From Erysipelotrichia bacterium (GTDB lineage Bacteria > Bacillota_I > Bacilli_A > Erysipelotrichales > Erysipelotrichaceae), in NCBI GenBank assembly GCA_009916335.1, contig SAAR01000223.1:1-5294 (forward strand): a DNA stretch of 5,294 nt. Direction: 5' to 3'. Every line of letters begins with the position of its first letter. Positions within the stretch are counted from its first letter, which is position 1. The notes under the pieces are model-generated. The model worked only from the letters and a program-made list of their open reading frames with translations. It was not told where the DNA came from and searched no databases. Of the stretch, positions 1 to 4,815 are shown one piece after another. A program made the position numbers and the translations under genes.

Positions 1-487
1 AGTTAATTGATCGAACACAGTTACCTAATAAAATAATCTCATAGTAACCCCATTTTTCAACTTTGAAGAGGTAATCTGTCAGTTGAAGTAACTCTTCATT
101 TGATGGAGTGATAGTCGAGTCCATTGTGTGTAGAATGGATTTTACCATTGTTTTCTCAATAGAATTGAGATTGTAATTTGAAGTGTTAGAAAGTAGACAT
201 GCTATATTATTGATATTTTGTGATGAGTACTGTATACGAATGTACTGTACCAAGTTAGCAAATGACTCAGTTTTTGTATAGTCTTCATCGTGTAAAATAA
301 GAAACTCATCTAAAGTAATGTGTAGTTTGTCTAAAATATTGATGAGTCGAATACAAGATATTTCTGATTCTCCACGTTCAAAACGAGAGATTTGTGATTT
401 TGAAAGGTGTTCATCTGCCACGGAGCACAGACTAATTTGTTTTCCTTTACGGACTTTTCTAAGTGTGATTCCAAGTTTTGAGTTCAT
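1..487 (-). CDS. rgg: Rgg family pheromone-responsive regulator, N-terminal part (cut by window edge)
   Basis: This is a cytoplasmic transcription regulator of the Rgg2/Rgg3 type, which binds SHP pheromone with its C-terminal helical repeat domain and DNA with its N-terminal helix-turn-helix. About 162 residues are visible; the family is usually near 280, so the peptide-binding part is mostly missing at the left edge. Residues 5-40 form the XRE-type helix-turn-helix, with [15 protein letters not shown] followed by [19 protein letters not shown]. Cys45 sits where Rgg2 proteins carry the cysteine known to form an inter-subunit disulfide. Residues 146-157 ([12 protein letters not shown]) match the family's conserved start of the repeat domain. 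The ATG at 487-485 fits the family N-terminus; the Shine-Dalgarno sequence is weak, and the start lies against the SHP box, so promoter occupancy and rgg expression may be linked. It is transcribed divergently from shp1. It seems to be the only intact Rgg here and may also control shp2. Family assignment is secure; whether it activates (Rgg2-like) or represses (Rgg3-like) cannot be told. Confidence 0.93.
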   Translation of the reverse strand, partial: MNSKLGITLRKVRKGKQISLCSVADEHLSKSQISRFERGESEISCIRLINILDKLHITLDEFLILHDEDYTKTESFANLVQYIRIQYSSQNINNIACLLSNTSNYNLNSIEKTMVKSILHTMDSTITPSNEELLQLTDYLFKVEKWGYYEIILLGNCVRSIN

Positions 488-516
488 AAATTTCCCGTTT
501 TCCCAACAAAAAATAA
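488..516. promoter_or_regulatory. SHP box (Rgg binding site) of the rgg/shp1 intergenic region
   Basis: AAATTTCCCGTTTTCCCAAC begins this element, which sits directly upstream of the Rgg start codon. The first 24 bases match the copy at 2393-2416 at all but one position, although most surrounding non-coding DNA has diverged. Its T-rich CCC core and its place between divergent rgg and shp genes agree with the known Rgg2/Rgg3 binding element. TTTCCCG starts 44 bases before the -10 hexamer, exactly as in the second locus. The role as an Rgg site is inferred from family knowledge and from this conservation. Confidence 0.75.
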
Positions 517-554
517 TTCAGTTTTTATTTATTGTACAATAAATAAGAACTGAA
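517..554. promoter_or_regulatory. 38-bp near-perfect palindrome carrying divergent -10 elements for shp1 and rgg
   Basis: Of the 19 base pairs in this palindrome, 18 are self-complementary; the only mismatch is 524 against 547. The centre is ATTGTACAAT, so a TACAAT hexamer occurs on both strands: 535-540 reading toward shp1 and 536-531 reading toward rgg. Neither direction has a good -35 at 17 bases, which is typical of promoters that need an activator. The shp1 start would fall near 547, inside the right arm, so an RNA hairpin in the shp1 message is unlikely; a DNA-level role (operator, or shared and competing promoters) is more plausible. The second locus keeps only the centre, ATTGTATAAT. 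Confidence 0.6.
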
Positions 555-567
555 AGGAAGTCCGATT

Positions 568-639
568 ATGAAGAAAATTTCAAAATTTTTGCCGATTTTG
601 ATTTTGGTGATGGATATTATCATCATCGTCGGTGGATAA
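568..639 (+). CDS. shp: SHP pheromone precursor (shp1), mature peptide DIIIIVGG
   Basis: This 23-residue precursor has the basic N-terminus MKKISK, a hydrophobic stretch FLPILILVM and the C-terminal pheromone DIIIIVGG. From memory it differs from SHP3 of pyogenic streptococci by one residue (Val14 for Ala). Such peptides are secreted, trimmed (Eep-type processing), re-imported by the oligopeptide permease and bound by Rgg. The ATG follows AAGGA at 554-558 with about 9 bases of spacing. The gene is divergent from the intact rgg and follows an SHP box and -10. No intact gene follows it on this strand before the convergent epimerase gene; only the remnant at 772-1002 does. Identification is strong because the mature sequence, gene order and promoter all agree. 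Confidence 0.95.
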   Translation: MKKISKFLPILILVMDIIIIVGG

Positions 640-644
640 AATGT

Positions 645-681
645 TTAGGTGTACACCTAAGTCTTTAGATACTCTAAAGAC
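645..681. repeat. Two back-to-back inverted repeats after shp1
   Basis: TTAGGTGTACACCTAA (645-660) is a perfect 16-bp palindrome. It is followed without a gap by GTCTTTAGA-TAC-TCTAAAGAC (661-681), a perfect 9-bp stem with a 3-base loop. They begin five bases after the shp1 stop codon. Neither is followed by a T run and both are AT-rich, so a classical intrinsic terminator is doubtful. They could end or protect the short shp1 transcript, attenuate read-through, or bind a protein. Confidence 0.6.
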
Positions 682-706
682 GGCTCATATACTTTAATAG
701 ATGTGT

Positions 707-757
707 AGTACATAATACAGTGGTTAATTTTACAGAATAAATCACTGTATTTGTACT
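707..757. repeat. Long hairpin before the remnant gene's ribosome binding site
   Basis: AGTACA (707-712) plus AATACAGTG (714-722) pair with CACTGTATT (743-751) plus TGTACT (752-757). This makes a 15-bp stem with a single bulged T at 713 and a 20-base loop. The 3' arm ends four bases before GGAGG (761-765). In RNA it could act as an attenuator, a stabiliser or a control of ribosome access for the following reading frame. The base pairing is seen directly; the function is inferred. Confidence 0.6.
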
Positions 758-771
758 TTTGGAGGCTTTAA

Positions 772-1002
772 TTGAAAAAAAGAATTTATTTTGAAAATTT
801 AGCGAAAAATTTCAATAACATCCTCAATTTTAGTGCTTATTGAAAGTTTTAAAATAAAGTTAGCCAGTCGAGAGTACGAAAAAAATCTCAAATCCGATAC
901 AATGTGTTTGTAGTGAACGACATTATAACAGATTTGGGACGCAAGATCATTATCCTCAAAAGGAAATATAGTATAGTAAATCAAATAAAATACAGTAAAT
1001 AA
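772..1002 (+). pseudogene. Broken 5' end of a shp1-operon gene, resembling an AMP-binding (adenylation) enzyme
   Basis: A strong GGAGG (761-765) lies 6 bases before TTG at 772, which opens MKKRIYFENLAKNFNNILNF and stops at TGA 841-843. The reading continues in a shifted frame as ESFKIKLASREYEKNLKSDT to a TAG near 907, then returns to the first frame as VVNDIITDLGRKIIILKRKY and ends at TAA 1000-1002. Joined, this looks like the start of an adenylate-forming enzyme: KLASREYEKNLKSDTM resembles the usual 'lTYkELekkSdtlA', and NDIITDLGRKIIIL resembles the next 'LGlkkGDkIiIl'. At least one frameshift and several stops make it non-functional, and the remaining several hundred codons are absent. It was probably the first gene of a lost shp1-driven operon. 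That it is a gene remnant is fairly likely; the adenylation identity is a by-eye resemblance. Confidence 0.4.
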
Positions 1003-1013
1003 TTTTAGGTAGA

Positions 1014-1580
1014 TTAATTATTTTGGTCAATAATATCCTGTAAGGTTGGAGCCTTTAAGTCCTTCTCAGAAATTTGTTCAAGGTTATTTGGATTAATTGG
1101 TATTGGCCACTCAATTTTCAGGTCAGATGCTAAAGGAGAAAGTGCTTGCCCTGACATACCAGGAATCCATTCACTATCAAAAAAGTAAAGGTATTCTGTA
1201 TTGTTTTCTAAAGCTTGAAAACCGTTACAAACGCCGTTAGGAACAAAAACTTGAACTCCAGGATATAAATCTACTGTTACAATTTTACCAAAACTGGTAC
1301 TGTCATTTCTGATATCAACATAGACACCGAAAGCTGCTCCTTTGGCTACAGTTACTAATTTAGACATTGACTCAGCATGTAACCCTCTTACAGCACCTTT
1401 TTTCGTTTGAGTCAGATTAATCTGAGACCAAGTTGTAGAGGATAAAATATCAGAATAAGCACTAAAACGAAACAGTTCACGTACTGTTCCTCTCTCGTCT
1501 GTCACTGTCTTTGGATGGATAATATAGAGTCCATCAATCTCAGAAGTCGAAGTTAACATATTATTATTTTTTAAAATCAT
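1014..1580 (-). CDS. dTDP-4-dehydrorhamnose 3,5-epimerase (RmlC/RfbC) family protein, atypical active site
   Basis: The 188 residues match the usual length of the RmlC cupin family, cytoplasmic enzymes that epimerise dTDP-4-keto-6-deoxy sugars at C3 and/or C5. Family motifs appear in order: DERG (28-31), AVRGLH (63-68, with catalytic His68), SKLVTVAKGAAFGVYVDIR (73-91, with the substrate Lys74 and Arg91), FVPNGVCNGF (112-121), TEYLYFF (128-134), IEWPI (156-160) and SEKD (171-174, with Asp174 as likely partner of His68). Two positions differ from classical RmlC: the usual His of 'AHGF' is Asn119, and the tyrosine acid near 'YxP' seems to be Trp138. Single epimerisation, another sugar or lost activity is therefore possible. 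GAGGGGG at 1591-1585 supports the ATG at 1580 over the internal Met8. No other dTDP-sugar gene is present. Sampled lines run about 37-42% GC against about 30-33% in the ligase gene, suggesting separate acquisition. Confidence 0.85.
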   Translation of the reverse strand: MILKNNNMLTSTSEIDGLYIIHPKTVTDERGTVRELFRFSAYSDILSSTTWSQINLTQTKKGAVRGLHAESMSKLVTVAKGAAFGVYVDIRNDSTSFGKIVTVDLYPGVQVFVPNGVCNGFQALENNTEYLYFFDSEWIPGMSGQALSPLASDLKIEWPIPINPNNLEQISEKDLKAPTLQDIIDQNN

Positions 1581-1589
1581 AAAGCCCCC

Positions 1590-1697
1590 TCATTCACATT
1601 GAATTGTATCATAATATTCAAATTTGCACCAGTTGCTAGGATGGATAAACACGCCATAAGCATAAAGAAAATGCATGTAACTATTTTCTAGCCACAT
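1590..1697 (-). CDS. Possible 35-residue leader or remnant ORF ahead of the epimerase gene
   Basis: The frame starts at ATG 1697 and ends at TGA 1592-1590, which overlaps the epimerase gene's Shine-Dalgarno sequence. The peptide is rich in aromatic residues (for example LYAYGVFIHPSNWCKFEYYD), with an internal Met at residue 9. There is no Shine-Dalgarno sequence before either Met. If translated, termination just before the epimerase start could couple their translation. It may equally be chance or a decayed fragment. I do not recognise it. Confidence 0.15.
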   Translation of the reverse strand: MWLENSYMHFLYAYGVFIHPSNWCKFEYYDTIQCE

Positions 1698-1762
1698 GTA
1701 TTCATTTAAATATTTTCATAAAATTTACACCTGAGCATGTACAATATCTTTCTTTTGACTAT

Positions 1763-1797
1763 ATTATAACACAAATATCTCTTAAAAAGAGATATTT
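1763..1797 (-). promoter_or_regulatory. Candidate promoter with overlapping palindromic operator for the epimerase gene
   Basis: On the minus strand a consensus TATAAT (1768-1763) follows a perfect inverted repeat, AAATATCTCTT-AAA-AAGAGATATTT (1773-1797, 11-bp arms, 3-base loop). The repeat covers the place of the -35, where no consensus -35 is seen; this layout suits a dimeric repressor or activator. The stem is almost all A/T and no T run follows, so it is not a convincing terminator. The predicted leader to the ATG at 1580 is about 175 bases. I see nothing else recognisable from 1798 to 1899. Confidence 0.4.
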
Positions 1798-1899
1798 TTA
1801 ATGAAACCAAGATTTCTTCATGCGTTTAACATGACGAATAAAAAGCTAAAAATAATATAGCATAAATACATTTGATGAAAAGTTCTAAATTGAACTTAG

Positions 1900-2394
1900 C
1901 CACTTTTATAATACATTTTATAATTAATTCATCTTGTATATTATACTGCCATAGCCTATGACAAAATTATAGACTATTACTTCAGTCTGTTGGTTTATTG
2001 GGATACTTTCTAAACGGGATAATTCTAGAATAATTATTTATTTGATCAATAACTATTTTACTCAATAGTTGTAATTTCTAAATTGTTTAAGTTATATTGT
2101 GAGTTTTTGATAATAAGTCTTCTAAATTACTTCAGTACTTTGTAGACTGTGTTTTTTTGCACATTTATTAAAGTAATTATTGAAACTTCTTTGATTCATT
2201 ATTGTCCATCTGGTATAAAGTGACAAATTCTCCAAGAGTAATATTTACTTTATCGAGTAAGTCGATAAATCGATAAATTAAATTTCAGATTATTCATGTT
2301 TAAATCGCAAAAAATTTAGATAGGTACTCGTTCTCGGTTGCAGTAGTACTACTAGTTTTGACTCTCGGAGAGTTTTCCCTAAAGTTGATTTTAA
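1900..2394 (-). pseudogene. rgg: Degenerate second rgg gene beside shp2
   Basis: Reading leftward from 2394, the sequence aligns with the intact Rgg (1-487) but is broken by stops and shifts. LKSTLGKTLRESK matches the N-terminus, with TTA in place of the start ATG. Then, in a new frame, come ATENEYLSKF (for [10 protein letters not shown]), RFKHE-stop-SEI (for RFERGESEI) and [11 protein letters not shown] RFIDLLDKVNITLGEFVTL (for [19 protein letters not shown]). Near 1956-1927, GYGSIIYKMN matches [10 protein letters not shown], followed by INYKMYY (intact Rgg also has IN at this point). At least three frame changes and several in-frame stops rule out a working protein. Similarity fades left of about 1900, so the C-terminal half is deleted or unrecognisable. 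The pseudogene keeps the divergent rgg/shp order, which shows that this was once a complete second rgg/shp pair. Confidence 0.8.
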
Positions 2395-2416
2395 ATTTCC
2401 CGTTTTCACAACAAAA
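2393..2416. promoter_or_regulatory. SHP box (Rgg binding site) of shp2
   Basis: AAATTTCCCGTTTTCACAAC opens this element, which matches the box at 488-511 with one change in 24 bases. It has stayed conserved even though the adjoining rgg copy has collapsed, which suggests that selection maintains the promoter. Binding by the Rgg encoded at 1-487 is the natural inference. Confidence 0.75.
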
Positions 2417-2439
2417 TCTAATATCTATTTTGGATATTG

Positions 2440-2445
2440 TATAAT
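2440..2445 (+). promoter_or_regulatory. -10 element of the shp2 promoter
   Basis: A consensus TATAAT lies within ATTGTATAAT, the counterpart of ATTGTACAAT at shp1. It is 44 bases from the start of TTTCCCG, identical to the first locus. No -35 consensus is seen 17 bases upstream, consistent with activator dependence. It probably drives shp2 and, by read-through, the kinase, ligase and exporter genes, since no convincing terminator separates them. Confidence 0.65.
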
Positions 2446-2481
2446 GTCTAAATATAAAAAAATAGTGATTGGAGAAGAAAT

Positions 2482-2553
2482 ATGCAAAGAAATGTAAAAT
2501 TAAAAATTTTGCTAATTTTTGTAATGGATATAATCATTATTGTTGGTGGTTAA
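2482..2553 (+). CDS. shp: SHP pheromone precursor (shp2), mature peptide DIIIIVGG
   Basis: This 23-residue precursor has a basic N-terminus (MQRNVKLK), the hydrophobic stretch ILLIFVM and the same C-terminal DIIIIVGG as shp1. The leader differs from shp1 at most positions while the pheromone part and the preceding Met are identical, which is the pattern expected when only the mature octapeptide is under selection. GGAG at 2471-2474 gives 7 bases of spacing to the ATG. It lies behind an SHP box and TATAAT and beside the dead rgg. It should signal through the Rgg at 1-487 or another Rgg in the genome, and it heads the operon that follows. Confidence 0.93.
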   Translation: MQRNVKLKILLIFVMDIIIIVGG

Positions 2554-2603
2554 TTGACAAAAAGTTTTGAAGTAACGATGACTTGTTAGGTTTTGGATAA
2601 TTA

Positions 2604-2756
2604 TTGCTAAAAATTCATTGTTTTAATTACTATATCAGTGATAAATTCTTTTTGTTGTTAATTGTAGTTGCAAATGCCACTAAGGATTCAAGTCAGAATT
2701 TTTTGATGTACTCAATCACTAAAATGTCAAATGGTTACGAAAGTGCCTTTTATTAA
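2604..2756 (+). CDS. Possible 50-residue small protein between shp2 and the kinase gene
   Basis: An open frame from TTG 2604 to TAA 2754-2756 encodes a peptide with a hydrophobic stretch near residues 15-23 (FFLLLIVVA), followed by ANATKDSSQNFLMYSI and the C-terminus GYESAFY. It fills most of the 224-base gap between shp2 and the kinase and ends 21 bases before the kinase ATG. Ribosome binding is weak (GGA at 2595-2597). A hydrophobic segment before ANA could suggest export, and its place in the operon would suit a precursor peptide, but the frame is short enough to be chance in AT-rich DNA. The rest of the gap from 2554 shows nothing recognisable. Confidence 0.2.
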   Translation: MLKIHCFNYYISDKFFLLLIVVANATKDSSQNFLMYSITKMSNGYESAFY

Positions 2757-2777
2757 CTAGACTAGAAAGGTACACAA

Positions 2778-3506
2778 ATGGAAGAAATATATCAAGGACA
2801 ACAAGAGTTAGTTAAATTATTTGGAATAAGTAAGGAAAAAATTAAAGTCAGTGAGAATGATTCTGGAGTATGGGGTAATATTTTATATAGGTTGGTTCTC
2901 CCAGAAAAAACTGTTTTGTATAAAGAATTTCTAAGTTTTGATTTAACTACAATAAATTATTCACCACCCACTGTCTTACCAAGGAAACGATTAGAAATTT
3001 CAGTAAAAATGCAGGAGCTTGTTATTAAAAGTATTTCAGATTCTAAAGTGTTAGTTCCCAAAATTATTATAGCATCTAAAACATCGTTTATAATGGAATT
3101 TCTGGAACCAAGTACCAATTTAAAAAGTCTGTTAGATAGAGGAGATTCAATTCCGAATCTTGCCCCGTTAGGTCGCGGTATTGCACAATTTCAAAATAGT
3201 AATAAAGATGCTAATTTTTTAAAATTTCACCCTAATGAAATGTTGATATACAAAACTAATATACAGTACACACCCTATCAAAGCTTGAAATTAACTTCAG
3301 AAGAATGTTGTATTTTTAAAGAATTATATGATGAAATAATTAGAATGGATGAGGATTTATCGATAGTACACGGAGATTTTAATTCTAAGAATATCGTAAT
3401 TTTGAATAATGATAAATTGGGTCTAATTGATTTTGAACATTATATACAATTGAAAGATTATAACGATATTTTAGAAGTGGAAGATGTAGGATCGACGGTA
3501 AGCTAA
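2778..3506 (+). CDS. Aminoglycoside phosphotransferase (APH)-fold small-molecule kinase
   Basis: This 242-residue cytoplasmic protein has the protein-kinase-like fold used by APH, choline and methylthioribose kinases. Motifs in order are GVWGNILYRLV (30-40, nucleotide-binding strand region), VLYKEF (46-51, ATP-binding Lys49), FIMEFLE (104-110, hinge), VHGDFNSKNIVI (197-208, catalytic Asp200 and Asn205) and LIDFEH (216-221, metal-binding Asp218). The protein ends 24 residues after Asp218, where related kinases continue with a helical region that shapes the acceptor site. It is therefore short at the C-terminus: a minimal variant or a truncation. AAAGG at 2766-2770 supports the ATG. It is the first clear enzyme gene behind shp2 and is 17 bases from the ligase gene. 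In this setting it more likely phosphorylates a biosynthetic intermediate, or protects the producer from the product, than confers aminoglycoside resistance. The acceptor is unknown. Confidence 0.85.
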   Translation: MEEIYQGQQELVKLFGISKEKIKVSENDSGVWGNILYRLVLPEKTVLYKEFLSFDLTTINYSPPTVLPRKRLEISVKMQELVIKSISDSKVLVPKIIIASKTSFIMEFLEPSTNLKSLLDRGDSIPNLAPLGRGIAQFQNSNKDANFLKFHPNEMLIYKTNIQYTPYQSLKLTSEECCIFKELYDEIIRMDEDLSIVHGDFNSKNIVILNNDKLGLIDFEHYIQLKDYNDILEVEDVGSTVS

Positions 3507-3523
3507 TATAGAAAGAGGTAAAA

Positions 3524-4744
3524 ATGCATATTGTATTAAACAGATATTCATCAAGAATATTCAGATTGAATTATTTATTTGACAAAGAGGCTATAGCTCT
3601 AGTACCTTTACAAATAAAAGATAAATATGACTTAGCACTTACAGAAGGGGATATGTTACCCGAGGTAATTTTTATCGAAGATTATACTTTGCCTTCATTG
3701 ATTTCTGAAATTAGAAAGTTGAGTAAAAAGAATAAAATTGAAAGTGTCACAACACTCTGTGAAGAGGATGTTGATTGGGCAGGTTTTTTAAATGACCATT
3801 TCGCTAAGAAAAATACAACGTCTGTTTCTAACTTACTGTTCAAAGATAAATATCTAATGAGATCATTCCTACATGGAATAGTTGAGCAGCCATACTTTAG
3901 GCTTTTGGAATCTAAAAAAGACTTAGAATTATTTTGGAATATTTCCAAGAAAGATATAGCTGTAATTAAACCTAGAAATGGAGCAGCATGTGTTGGAATA
4001 CATAAAATAACAATAGATACAGAAGTAGAGAGTAACTTTTACGATGGGAGTTATATAGTTGAAGAGTTTATAAGTTTTACAGGTATGATTACATGTGATG
4101 GGTATTCTATTGGTTCCTCTATAAAACGATTTTATGTACATGAAAATGTAGAACCTCTTTTAGATTCTTTGGAAAATAAAGGATACTATTTATTAAGAAC
4201 AAGTAACCTATACTATGAGAATTATAAAATGATTGAAACAGCATTTTTTAATTGTGAAATAGTGTTGAGAGAGTTTTCAGTAGAAGCTGAGCTGACTCCA
4301 TTTCACTTTGAATGGTTTTATGATCTCGAAAGTCATCAATTGACCCTATGTGAAGTTGGAAAGAGATTTGGAGGAGGGTATATTCCTAAATTAATTAATG
4401 ATGTATATGGGGTTGATATTTTAGGTGAATATTGGAATATTTTAACTGAAAATAGTATCCCCGAACCTCTTGAAACAGCATCTGTTATTTCTTTACCTCA
4501 GAAGATTTCCGCGACTTTTGCACTATACAAAAAATCAGGATATGTAAATAAAGTTCCTAAAATTGAAGGAATAGGATGGGCACAAAAAATATACCTTAAC
4601 CTGAAAAAAGGGGATTTTGTGGATGCATCGGAGAGTATAATTGATAACTCTATGTTAGTCCAATTCATTAGTGACAGCGAGAACGATTTTTTAGAAAAAT
4701 TAAATAAAATTAAATCACTTTCGTCGGAACTAGAATATTCATAG
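3524..4744 (+). CDS. ATP-grasp carboxylate-amine ligase
   Basis: This 406-residue cytoplasmic enzyme joins a carboxylate, activated as acyl phosphate with ATP, to an amine or similar nucleophile. A variable N-terminal domain (1-105) precedes FKDKYLMRSFLHGI (106-119), which opens the ATP-grasp domain. Then follow AVIKPRNGAACVGI (146-159, ATP-binding Lys149 and flexible loop), YIVEEFI (177-183, adenine hinge Glu180-Glu181), CDGYSIG (191-197), FHFEWF (260-265) and LCEVGKRFGGGYIPKL (275-290, metal-binding Glu277 and Arg281). The C-terminal ~90 residues fit the lid-like domain of this group. The overall pattern is nearer to L-amino-acid ligases (BacD-like) than to RimK-type peptide modifiers. AAAGAGG at 3512-3518 precedes the ATG by 5 bases, and the 17-base gap to the kinase implies one operon. 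A hairpin with 7-bp arms (4769-4786) lies behind the stop codon. A dipeptide or amide product is inferred; the substrates are unknown. Confidence 0.85.
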   Translation: MHIVLNRYSSRIFRLNYLFDKEAIALVPLQIKDKYDLALTEGDMLPEVIFIEDYTLPSLISEIRKLSKKNKIESVTTLCEEDVDWAGFLNDHFAKKNTTSVSNLLFKDKYLMRSFLHGIVEQPYFRLLESKKDLELFWNISKKDIAVIKPRNGAACVGIHKITIDTEVESNFYDGSYIVEEFISFTGMITCDGYSIGSSIKRFYVHENVEPLLDSLENKGYYLLRTSNLYYENYKMIETAFFNCEIVLREFSVEAELTPFHFEWFYDLESHQLTLCEVGKRFGGGYIPKLINDVYGVDILGEYWNILTENSIPEPLETASVISLPQKISATFALYKKSGYVNKVPKIEGIGWAQKIYLNLKKGDFVDASESIIDNSMLVQFISDSENDFLEKLNKIKSLSSELEYS

Positions 4745-4768
4745 TTAAAACTGCTTTTGATATCATAG

Positions 4769-4786
4769 ATTCATCTTATGATGAAT
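4769..4786. repeat. Small inverted repeat between ligase and transporter genes
   Basis: ATTCATC-TTAT-GATGAAT forms a 7-bp stem with a 4-base loop in the 71-base gap between the ligase stop and the exporter start. It is AT-rich and has no T run directly after it, so it is a weak candidate for partial termination or RNA processing within the operon. Confidence 0.35.
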
Positions 4787-4815
4787 TTACATTAATTTTT
4801 AATATGAGGTAAGTT

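Noticed and set aside
318..542. 74-codon plus-strand frame
   Set aside because: It lies antisense to the clear Rgg coding region and runs over the SHP box and promoter; no family resemblance and no ribosome site.
799..984. 61-codon minus-strand frame downstream of the epimerase gene
   Set aside because: It starts with TTG, has no Shine-Dalgarno sequence, matches no family I know, and is antisense to the remnant at 772-1002, whose plus-strand reading looks more protein-like.
2554..2559. TTGACA, a perfect -35 hexamer right after shp2
   Set aside because: No -10-like hexamer lies at 16-18 bases; the nearest candidate (GATAAT near 2596) is far too distant.
2690..2706. GATTC...GAATTTTTT as a possible terminator between shp2 and the kinase
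   Set aside because: The stem would be only about 4 bp of A/T-rich pairs, too weak to stop transcription, so shp2 and the operon remain plausibly linked.
3400..3506. Kinase as an aminoglycoside resistance gene
   Set aside because: Only the general catalytic motifs are shared; length and C-terminus do not match known resistance enzymes, and its neighbours suggest a biosynthetic role.
3682..4141. Two minus-strand frames of 88 and 70 codons
   Set aside because: Both are antisense to the ATP-grasp gene, whose motifs (DKYLMR, VIKPRNGAACVGI, YIVEEFI) are read through this very stretch on the plus strand.
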